Shown here: one piece after another, positions 1 through 5,633 of the stretch
How positions within the stretch are numbered: position 1 is the first letter of the stretch
Layout: each line of letters starts with the position of its first letter
Assembly (NCBI RefSeq): GCF_036311985.1
Contig: NZ_JAZDCJ010000053.1
Reading direction: 5' to 3' (one strand)
DNA from: JAZDCJ01 sp036311985
GTDB lineage: Bacteria > Actinomycetota > Actinomycetes > Actinomycetales > Micrococcaceae
DNA: 9,082 nucleotides
The notes under the pieces: model-generated
Databases searched by the model: none
What the model was told of the DNA's origin: nothing
What the model saw: the letters and a program-made list of their open reading frames with translations, nothing else
Translations under genes and position numbers: made by a program

Positions 1-295
1 TTCCCCCCCCGGCGCGGAGAAGCACAAACAGGGCTGGGGAGACGGTGGACTGCCCGCTCGCCGTCGCCACCGCGCCCAGGCCGCCCTCGAGCGCGGCGAC
101 GCGCTCCTCGAGCACGGCCACGGTCGGGTTGCCCGTGCGCGTGTAGGTGAAGCCCGGGCGCGTCAGGGCGAACATGGCGCGCGCGCTCGCGTAGTCCTGG
201 AACTCGTAGGCCGCGCTCTGGTGGATCGGCACGGCGACCGGGTAGTGCGGCCCCGCCGGCGCGTAGCCGGCGTGGATCTGGGTGGTGCTGCTCAT
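1..295 (-). CDS. metY: O-acetylhomoserine sulfhydrylase (MetY-like), N-terminal part only, cut by window edge
   Basis: This is a pyridoxal-phosphate enzyme of the Cys/Met metabolism family. The MetY type makes homocysteine from O-acetylhomoserine and sulfide in the cytoplasm. About 98 residues are visible, starting at ATG 295-293 with MSSTTQIHAGY. Family landmarks follow in order: the TQIHAGY start, AVPIHQSAAYEF, a YTRTGNPT motif, LEERVAALEGG and ATASGQS. The catalytic lysine lies beyond the edge. The ATG overlaps the metE stop as ATGA (295-292), so translation is probably coupled; a weak GGGGA lies about 7 bases upstream. The spacing of HAGY to YTRTGNPT and the met neighbours favour MetY over cystathionine gamma-synthase or MetZ, but the closely related families cannot be fully separated on this fragment. 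The last 40 or so bases at the edge (1-40) use codons unlike the rest and end in a run of eight C, so residues after SGQS should be treated with caution. Confidence 0.85.
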   Translation of the reverse strand, partial: MSSTTQIHAGYAPAGPHYPVAVPIHQSAAYEFQDYASARAMFALTRPGFTYTRTGNPTVAVLEERVAALEGGLGAVATASGQSTVSPALFVLLRAGGG

Positions 296-2658
296 CGTGG
301 CGTCCCCGCACCGGCGAGCAGCCCGGTGCGCGCGGCCGCGGCCGCCTCGACGAGGTGGCGCAGCGACGCCGTCGTCTCTTCGTAGCCGCGGGTCTTCAGC
401 CCGCAGTCCGGGTTGATCCACAGCTGGCCCGCCGGGACGCTCGCGAGCGCGGTCTCGATGAGGCCCGTGACCTCCTCGACGGAGGGAACGCGCGGGGAGT
501 GGATGTCGTACACGCCCGGGCCGATCCCGCGGGAGTAGCCGAAGCCGGCCAGGTCGGCGACGACCTCCATGCGGGAGCGGGCGGCCTCGATGCTCGTCAC
601 GTCGGCGTTCAGGCCGTCGATCCCGCGGATGACCTCCCCGAACTCCGAGTAGCAGAGGTGCGTGTGGATCTGGGTGTCCGGGCGGACGCCCGAGGTGGCG
701 AGGCGGAACGCGCCGACGGACCACGCGAGGTAGTCCTCCTGGTCCGCGGCGCGCAGCGGGAGCAGCTCGCGCAGTGCCGGCTCGTCGACCTGGATGATCG
801 CGGTGCCGGCGGACTCGAGGTCGGCGATCTCGTCGCGCAGGGCCAGGGCCACCTGGTTCGCCGTCTCGCGCAGCGGCTGGTCGTCGCGGACGAACGACCA
901 CGCGAGGATCGTCACGGGACCGGTCAGCATGCCCTTGAGCGGCTTCGCGGTGAGCGACTGCGCGTAGCTCGTCCACGGCACCGTGAACGCCTCGGGGCGG
1001 GAGACGTCGCCCCAGAGGATCGACGGCCGAGTACAGCGCGATCCGTAGGACTGCACCCAGCCATGGGTCGTCGCCGCGAAGCCGTCGAAGTTCTCCGCGA
1101 AGTACTGCACCATGTCGTTGCGCTCCGGCTCCCCGTGGACGAGCACGTCGAGCCCGAGCTCCTCCTGCAGCGCCACGACGCGGGCGATCTCGGCCCGCAG
1201 GAAGCCGTCGTAGGCGGCCTCGTCGATCCGCCCGGCGCGGACGTCGGCGCGCGCCTTGCGCACCTCGCCCGTCTGCGGGAAGGAACCGATCGTGGTGGTC
1301 GGCAACACGGGCAGGCCGAGCCGGCGGCGCTGCGCCTCGGCCCGTTCCTCGGCGGGTGCGCGCTCCACGTCGGCGGCGGTCAGCGCCGATGTCCGGGACC
1401 GCACCTCCTCACGGCGCACGCCCTCGAACGCGGCGCGGGAGGCGATCGCGGCCGACGCCTCGGCGATCTCGCGCTCCACGCCGGCGGGCCCGGAGGCCAG
1501 GCCCGCGGCGAGGGTCCGCACCTCGGCGACCTTCTGGTCCGCGAACGCGAGCCAGGACGGCAGGTGCGCGGGCAGGGACTCCTCGGCGAAGACGTCGTGC
1601 GGGACGTGGAAGAGCGAGGTCGACGTCGCGACGGAGGCTTCGCCCGCCGCGCCCGAGAGCTCCTCGAGCAGGGTCAGGGACGCCGCGAGATCGTTGCGCC
1701 ACACGTTGCGCCCGTCGACGATCCCGGCGACGAAGCGCGTGCCGCCCAGCGCGGCCAGCTCGGCCCCGGCCGGCCGCGCCCCGCGGACGAGGTCGGCGTG
1801 CACCGCCTCGACGCCCGCCTCGGCGAGCACGCGCAGGGCGCGCCCCGGCGCCTGCGGGTCCCCTGCCGTGCCGTAGCCCGTGGTGACGAACAGCGCGGGC
1901 CGGGCCCCGGCGTCGTCCGCGGCCAGCGCGCGGTAGGCGCGCTCGAGCGCCCCTCCCGGAACGGCGAGGGCGCCGCCGCGGTCGGTCGAGAGCGCCGGCT
2001 CGTCGAGCTGGACCCACTCGGCGCCGGCAGCGGCGAGGCCGGCGAGGATCCCGCGGTAGGCGGCCACGGCGTCGTCGAGCCGGTCCAGGGGGTCGAAGCC
2101 CTCCGGCGCGCCGTCCTCCGGCTTGGACAGCAGGAGGTAGGTCACGGGGCCCACGAGGACCGGGCGCAGCACGGAACCGGCGGCCGCGTGGCGCGCGATG
2201 GTCGAGCTCAGGCGGTGGGCGAGCGGCGCGAACGCGGTGTCCGGTCCGATCTCGGGGACGAGGTAGTGGTAGTTCGTGTCGAACCACTTGGTCAGCTCGA
2301 GCGGTGCCCGCTCGGCGTCGCCTCGGGCCAGGGTGAAGTAGCCGGCCGTGTCCACCGAACCGTCGGAGGCGGCGAGGTCGGCGAAGCGGCGCGGCAGGGC
2401 GCCGAGGGCCGCGGTCGTGTCGAGGACCTGGTCGTAGAGGGCGAAGTCGGCCGGGATCGAGGAGTCCTGCGCGTCCAGGCCGAGCTCGACGAGCCGCGCG
2501 ACGGTGTCCTCCTGCAGCCGTTCGGCGGCCGCGTCCAGCCCGGCCTCGTCGAGGCGGCCGGCCCAATGGGCCTCGACGGCCTTCTTGAGCTCGCGGGCGG
2601 GGCCGATGCGGGGGTAGCCGAGGATGGTGGCTTCGGGGAAGCGGGGGGTGGTGGTCAT
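292..2658 (-). CDS. metE: Cobalamin-independent methionine synthase (5-methyltetrahydropteroyltriglutamate-homocysteine methyltransferase)
   Basis: It transfers the methyl group of 5-methyl-tetrahydropteroyl-polyglutamate to homocysteine, giving methionine in the cytoplasm without vitamin B12. The protein is 788 residues, slightly longer than E. coli MetE (753), and has the expected two halves. The N-terminal barrel starts with ATILGYPRIG (10-19) and carries KWFDTNYHYLVPE (124-136). The C-terminal catalytic barrel starts at TTTIGSFPQT (454-463) and carries HGEPERNDMVQYF (508-520). The zinc ligands are all present: His667, Cys669, Glu691 and Cys752. Their spacing equals that of E. coli His641, Cys643, Glu665 and Cys726, so the enzyme should be active. 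ATG 2658-2656 is preceded by AGGAGG five bases upstream. The gene sits 24 bases after metF and overlaps metY by ATGA, so it is the middle gene of one operon expected to follow the SAM riboswitch upstream of metF. Confidence 0.97.
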   Translation of the reverse strand: MTTTPRFPEATILGYPRIGPARELKKAVEAHWAGRLDEAGLDAAAERLQEDTVARLVELGLDAQDSSIPADFALYDQVLDTTAALGALPRRFADLAASDGSVDTAGYFTLARGDAERAPLELTKWFDTNYHYLVPEIGPDTAFAPLAHRLSSTIARHAAAGSVLRPVLVGPVTYLLLSKPEDGAPEGFDPLDRLDDAVAAYRGILAGLAAAGAEWVQLDEPALSTDRGGALAVPGGALERAYRALAADDAGARPALFVTTGYGTAGDPQAPGRALRVLAEAGVEAVHADLVRGARPAGAELAALGGTRFVAGIVDGRNVWRNDLAASLTLLEELSGAAGEASVATSTSLFHVPHDVFAEESLPAHLPSWLAFADQKVAEVRTLAAGLASGPAGVEREIAEASAAIASRAAFEGVRREEVRSRTSALTAADVERAPAEERAEAQRRRLGLPVLPTTTIGSFPQTGEVRKARADVRAGRIDEAAYDGFLRAEIARVVALQEELGLDVLVHGEPERNDMVQYFAENFDGFAATTHGWVQSYGSRCTRPSILWGDVSRPEAFTVPWTSYAQSLTAKPLKGMLTGPVTILAWSFVRDDQPLRETANQVALALRDEIADLESAGTAIIQVDEPALRELLPLRAADQEDYLAWSVGAFRLATSGVRPDTQIHTHLCYSEFGEVIRGIDGLNADVTSIEAARSRMEVVADLAGFGYSRGIGPGVYDIHSPRVPSVEEVTGLIETALASVPAGQLWINPDCGLKTRGYEETTASLRHLVEAAAAARTGLLAGAGTPR

Positions 2659-2682
2659 GGTGTCCTCCTGGGTGGGGTTGGG

Positions 2683-3591
2683 TCAGAGTGCGGGGGCGAG
2701 GGCCCGGCCGGCGCCGGCGAGCCCGAGCTCGTGGACGACGTCAAGCGAGCCGAGGGGGTCGTTGAAGGTGTACAGGTGTAGTCCGGGGGCCCCGTCGTCG
2801 AACGCGGCGCGGGCGAGGGCGGCGGCCGCCTGGACGCCGATCGCACGCCGCTCGGCGTCGCTCCGGGCCCCCTCGAGGCGGGACAGCAGGGCCGCGTCGG
2901 GTGCGACGCCGGCGAGCGCGGAGAGGCGCAGGAGGCGCCGCACGCTGTTGACCGGCATGATGCCCGGCACGATCGGGATCGTCACGCCCGCGGCCCGGGC
3001 GGCCGCGACGAGCCCCGCGTACTGCGCGGGCTCGAAGTAGATCTGCGTGATCGCGAAGTTCGCCCCGGAGCGCTCCTTGGACAGGAGCACCTCGACGTCG
3101 TGCTGGAACGAGGGCGACTCGGGGTGGCGCGTGGGGTAGGCGGCGACGCCGATGGCCAGGCGGCCGGCCGCGAGCGTCGCGGAGCGGCGGTCCTCGACCT
3201 GCCGGATGAGCTCCACGAGGTAGCGGGCGAACGGCAGCTCGCCGCGGTCCCCGCCCGGATCGGCGGGCAGGTCCCCGCGCAGGGCCAGGACGCCGCGGAC
3301 GCCGAGCCCCACGAGCCGGCTGACGAGGGCGTCGAGCGAGGCCCGGGTCTCCCCGACGCACGTCAAGTGGGCCAGGGGCCGCAGCCGTGTGTTCTCGATC
3401 AGGTGGGTGATGAGCTCGACCGAGGCGGCGCGGCGCTCGGCGGTGCCGTTGTACGTCACCGAGACGTAGTCGGGGGCCGTGGCGCGCAGCGCCTCGACGG
3501 CCTCCAGGACCGTCTCGCGGCTCGCGGCGTCCCGCGGCGGGTAGAGCTCGTAGGACAACGACGGCGGACTGGCCGTCAGGGGTTCGGACAT
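2683..3591 (-). CDS. metF: 5,10-methylenetetrahydrofolate reductase
   Basis: A cytoplasmic flavoprotein that reduces 5,10-methylene-THF to 5-methyl-THF, the methyl donor used by the MetE encoded next door. The protein is 302 residues, the usual bacterial MetF length. Motifs in order are SYELYPPR (13-20; Glu15 fits the catalytic Glu of the FEFFPP motif), YVSVTYNGT (42-50), HLTCVG (75-80), LALRGD (102-107), AAYPTRHPES (150-159), FAITQIYF (179-186; the Gln is the conserved folate-contact position), IVPGIMPV (207-214) and LHLYTFN (271-277). The frame is open for 74 further codons upstream, but ATG 3591-3589 is the true start: AGGAGG lies four bases before it, and homology begins here. The upstream open stretch is the riboswitch leader. 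It is the first gene of the metF-metE-metY operon, with the metE start 24 bases after its stop. Confidence 0.95.
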   Translation of the reverse strand: MSEPLTASPPSLSYELYPPRDAASRETVLEAVEALRATAPDYVSVTYNGTAERRAASVELITHLIENTRLRPLAHLTCVGETRASLDALVSRLVGLGVRGVLALRGDLPADPGGDRGELPFARYLVELIRQVEDRRSATLAAGRLAIGVAAYPTRHPESPSFQHDVEVLLSKERSGANFAITQIYFEPAQYAGLVAAARAAGVTIPIVPGIMPVNSVRRLLRLSALAGVAPDAALLSRLEGARSDAERRAIGVQAAAALARAAFDDGAPGLHLYTFNDPLGSLDVVHELGLAGAGRALAPAL

Positions 3592-3595
3592 GGTT

Positions 3596-3601
3596 CCTCC
3601 T
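3596..3601 (-). promoter_or_regulatory. metF ribosome binding site
   Basis: A perfect AGGAGG on the minus strand, four bases before the metF ATG. It fixes the metF start against the longer open frame. It touches the base of the hairpin at 3602-3627 directly, which makes it the likely target of riboswitch control. Confidence 0.85.
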
Positions 3602-3627
3602 CGCGGTATGCAAGGGAGTGCACCGCG
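3602..3627 (-). promoter_or_regulatory. Hairpin abutting the metF Shine-Dalgarno (riboswitch expression platform)
   Basis: In the metF leader RNA, CGCGGU pairs with ACCGCG and the inner GCA pairs with UGC, across an AU bulge and a CUCCCU loop. The last stem base is the base just before AGGAGG. The loop contains CUCC, which can also pair with the GGAG of the Shine-Dalgarno. No U tract follows, so translational control, or a terminator that does not need U, fits better than classic attenuation. Pairing is seen in the sequence; the regulatory role is inferred. Confidence 0.55.
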
Positions 3628-3629
3628 GC

Positions 3630-3647
3630 TCCCGGGGACGGCCGGGA
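3630..3647 (-). promoter_or_regulatory. Second leader hairpin between riboswitch and metF
   Basis: UCCCGG pairs with CCGGGA around a six-base CCGUCC loop in the metF leader RNA, two bases before the Shine-Dalgarno-adjacent hairpin. It has no following U tract. Together the two hairpins fill most of the space between the SAM aptamer and the metF start and are presumably part of its switching region. Confidence 0.4.
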
Positions 3648-3660
3648 CGTGGATGCGTCT

Positions 3661-3748
3661 CCATCGCTTCTGGCGGTAGCACCGTTCCGGGACTCCGGGT
3701 GGTTGCTGCGGCGTCGTCGATCCAGATCTCTCGGCCGCTCTTGATGGG
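3661..3748 (-). ncRNA. SAM riboswitch (SAM-I clan; SAM-I or SAM-I/IV variant) upstream of metF
   Basis: The metF leader RNA carries the SAM-I core in order. P1 is formed by CCAUC (3747-3743) and GAUGG (3665-3661). The conserved AAGAG follows P1. P2 is GCGGC...GCCGC with the kink-turn-like GAGAGAUC and GACGACGCC elements inside. The AGCAACC motif follows, then P3 with an inner CCGG/CCGG stem and the return strand GGUGCUA. The CUGG in the P2 loop is complementary to CCAG after P3, as expected for the class pseudoknot. The P4 region is very short, at most CGC/GCG around CAGAA and clashing with that pseudoknot, so it may be the SAM-I/IV variant rather than classic SAM-I. High SAM should fold the aptamer and lower expression of metF, metE and metY. 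The class call rests on motif order and pairings read by eye. Confidence 0.88.
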
Positions 3749-3759
3749 TTGGTGCATTC

Positions 3760-3789
3760 ATCTAAGGCACACGGTGCCCCGGGCGGCAA
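3760..3789 (-). promoter_or_regulatory. Promoter of the metF-metE-metY operon
   Basis: On the minus strand TTGCCG (3789-3784) is followed by an 18-base spacer and TTAGAT (3765-3760). A start near A3753 would place the first transcribed bases only about five bases before riboswitch P1, which is the layout expected for a SAM leader and gives a 5' UTR of about 160 bases. A 13-base inverted repeat, GGCAC-acg-GTGCC on the plus strand (3766-3778), fills the spacer and could bind a repressor. Confidence 0.6.
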
Positions 3790-3840
3790 GCACGGCCGCG
3801 GCGGGCGCTTCACAGTCCCGCATGTGTCCGGATGTGACGA

Positions 3841-3860
3841 CCCGGCCCGCGCGGGCCGGG
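3841..3860. repeat. 20-base perfect palindrome in the divergent control region
   Basis: The ten bases CCCGGCCCGC are followed directly by their exact reverse complement. The palindrome lies about 50 bases upstream of the metF -35 box and about 45 bases upstream of the plus-strand -35 region. It could be a protein-binding site for a dimeric regulator or simply a GC-rich chance palindrome. It is flanked by TGTGAC-type inverted repeats (TGTGAC 3833-3838 and GTCACA 3891-3896). Confidence 0.5.
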
Positions 3861-3906
3861 CCGTCGGCGCGTCATCCCCGGCGGATCCGGGTCACATGAC
3901 GCGCGT

Positions 3907-3934
3907 GTGACGGGGAGCGTGGGGGAAGTAGTCT
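3907..3934 (+). promoter_or_regulatory. Promoter for a leaderless HerA-like ATPase mRNA
   Basis: TAGTCT (3929-3934) matches the actinobacterial TANNNT -10 box. GTGACG (3907-3912) matches four of six -35 bases with a 16-base spacer. Only seven bases separate the -10 box from the ATG at 3942, so the start point would fall on or next to the A of the ATG. There is no real Shine-Dalgarno (only GTGGGGC). This is the standard signature of a leaderless transcript. The inverted repeat GTCACA (3891-3896) / TGTGAC (3906-3911) overlaps the -35 region and may be an operator. Confidence 0.6.
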
Positions 3935-3941
3935 GTGGGGC

Positions 3942-5624
3942 ATGGCTAAGCGAACTCCGGCGGAGCACGTCGAACTCATCAGGAACGGATACGTCTTCGA
4001 GGGCCCCTCCATGGGCCTCGGCGCCGCGGTCGTGGACGGCGCGGTCCACCCCGAGGCGCAGGTCCGCCTGCCGCTCGGGATGATGAACCGGCACGGCCTC
4101 GTGGCCGGGGCGACCGGCACGGGCAAGACCATCACCCTGCAGGTCATGGCCGAGCAGCTCAGCGAGAACGGGGTCCCCGTGTTCCTCGCGGATGTGAAAG
4201 GGGACCTCACGGGCCTGTCCACCCCCGGTGCCGGCGGCGAGAAGCTCCTGGCCCGCACGGCGGGCGTGGGCATGGACTGGTCGCCCGCGGACTTCCCGGT
4301 GGAGTACTACGCGCTCGGCGGCGACGGCACCGGCGTGCCGGTGCGCGCCACGGTCTCGGCGTTCGGGCCGCTGCTCCTGTCCCGCGTCATGGACCTGAAC
4401 GAGACCCAGGAGTCGAGCCTCCAGCTCGTCTTCCACTACGCGGACCAGAAGGAGCTGGAGCTCTACGACCTCAAGGACCTCCGCGCCGTCGTCCAGCACT
4501 TGACCTCGGATGCGGGCAAGGCGGAGCTGGCCGAGCTCGGCGGGCTCTCCAAGGCCACGGCGGGCGTGATCCTGCGCGAGCTCGTCACGCTCGAGGCCCA
4601 GGGCCTGGACCGCTTCTTCGGCGAGCCCGAGTTCGACACGGCGGAGCTGCTGCGCACGGCCCCCGACGGCCGCGGCGTGATCTCCTGCCTCGAGCTGCCG
4701 ACGCTCCTGCAGAAGCCGCTCGTGTTCTCCACCTTCCTCATGTGGCTCCTCGCGGACCTCTTCGCCGAGCTCCCGGAGGTCGGCGATCCGGAGAAGCCCA
4801 AGCTCGTCTTCTTCCTCGACGAGGCCCACTTGCTCTTCCGCGGCGCGTCCAAGGCCTTCCTCGAATCCATCACGACGACGGTGCGCCTGATCCGGTCCAA
4901 GGGCGTGGGCGTGTTCTTCGTGACGCAGACGCCGAAGGACGTCCCGGCCGACGTCCTGGGCCAGCTCGCGAACCGCGTTCAGCACGCCTTGCGCGCCTTC
5001 ACGCCGGACGACGCCAAGGCCCTCAAGGCGACCGTCTCGACGTTCCCCGTGAGCGACTACGACCTCAGCGCGGCGCTCACGCAGGCGGGCACGGGCGAGG
5101 CGATCGTGACGGTCATGAACGAGAAGGGCGCACCGACCCCGGTCGCGTGGACGCGGATGTGGTCCCCGCGCTCCACGATGGGCGCGTCGGAGGCCTCCGT
5201 CGTCGAGCGCGTCGTCGCGGAGTCGGCCCTCCTGCAGGTCTACGGCACGCCCGTGGACCGCGAGTCGGCCTTCGAGAAGCTCAAGGGCGCGGCCGGGACC
5301 CCGGGTACGACGCCGGAGCCCTCCTCCCCGGCCACCGGCGGCTCGGTCGCGGGGCACGTCCCGGGACGCGGGCAGAGCCAGGCGGACATCGACGCCGAGG
5401 CCCGGCGCATCGAGGAGGAGATCCTGGGCCGCCCCAGCACGCTGCCGCCGACGACGCCAGGCCGGGCCCCGTCGTCGTCCCCGAAGCCTGCTCCCGCCCC
5501 TGCCCCGGCGCCCTCCCGGGTCCCGGAGCAGAACCCCGTCATGGACTTCGCGCTGCAGGCCGCCGGGGCCCTCGGCAAGGAGTTGATGCGCGGCATGTTC
5601 GGCACCAAGCGCCGCCGCCGGTAA
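3942..5624 (+). CDS. HerA-like P-loop ATPase of the DUF853 / YjgR family
   Basis: A 560-residue protein of the HerA/FtsK-type motor ATPase superfamily, DUF853 (E. coli YjgR) branch. The cellular role of this branch is not established; relatives of HerA pump or process DNA. The N-terminal part leads to Walker A GATGTGKT (56-63), followed by VFLADVKGDLTGL (80-92), typical of the family. Walker B is KLVFFLDEAH (287-296), and a GVGVFFVTQTPKDVP segment (321-335) follows with the sensor-like Q-T. QLANRVQHALRAFTP (341-355) and a GTGEAIVT motif (383-390) close the ATPase core. Residues about 451-530 are a low-complexity Ala/Pro/Ser linker with one charged helix (481-498). The end is a conserved-looking amphipathic tail, NPVMDFALQAAGALGKEL, with a basic RRRR terminus. 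There is no membrane segment. No NurA nuclease is nearby, so a DNA end-resection role has no support here. It is read from its own promoter and is followed after nine bases by a membrane protein gene. Confidence 0.9.
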   Translation: MAKRTPAEHVELIRNGYVFEGPSMGLGAAVVDGAVHPEAQVRLPLGMMNRHGLVAGATGTGKTITLQVMAEQLSENGVPVFLADVKGDLTGLSTPGAGGEKLLARTAGVGMDWSPADFPVEYYALGGDGTGVPVRATVSAFGPLLLSRVMDLNETQESSLQLVFHYADQKELELYDLKDLRAVVQHLTSDAGKAELAELGGLSKATAGVILRELVTLEAQGLDRFFGEPEFDTAELLRTAPDGRGVISCLELPTLLQKPLVFSTFLMWLLADLFAELPEVGDPEKPKLVFFLDEAHLLFRGASKAFLESITTTVRLIRSKGVGVFFVTQTPKDVPADVLGQLANRVQHALRAFTPDDAKALKATVSTFPVSDYDLSAALTQAGTGEAIVTVMNEKGAPTPVAWTRMWSPRSTMGASEASVVERVVAESALLQVYGTPVDRESAFEKLKGAAGTPGTTPEPSSPATGGSVAGHVPGRGQSQADIDAEARRIEEEILGRPSTLPPTTPGRAPSSSPKPAPAPAPAPSRVPEQNPVMDFALQAAGALGKELMRGMFGTKRRRR

Positions 5625-5633
5625 CGTGGAGGT

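Noticed and set aside
355..2781. 808-codon open frame on the plus strand opposite metE
   Set aside because: It is an antisense shadow produced by the GC-rich codon pattern of metE. Its protein is low-complexity (Arg, Gly, Ala, Val, Glu) and has no family motif.
3592..3813. Extension of metF upstream by 74 codons
   Set aside because: The extension covers the SAM riboswitch, promoter and hairpins. The AGGAGG and MetF homology both point to the ATG at 3591.
3841..3860. Palindrome read as an intrinsic terminator
   Set aside because: No gene ends into it, it has no loop, and no U-rich stretch follows on either strand.
3942..5624. HerA-NurA DNA-end-processing or anti-phage module
   Set aside because: No NurA-like nuclease, SIR2 domain or other defence effector is next to the ATPase; the neighbour is an exported membrane-anchored protein.
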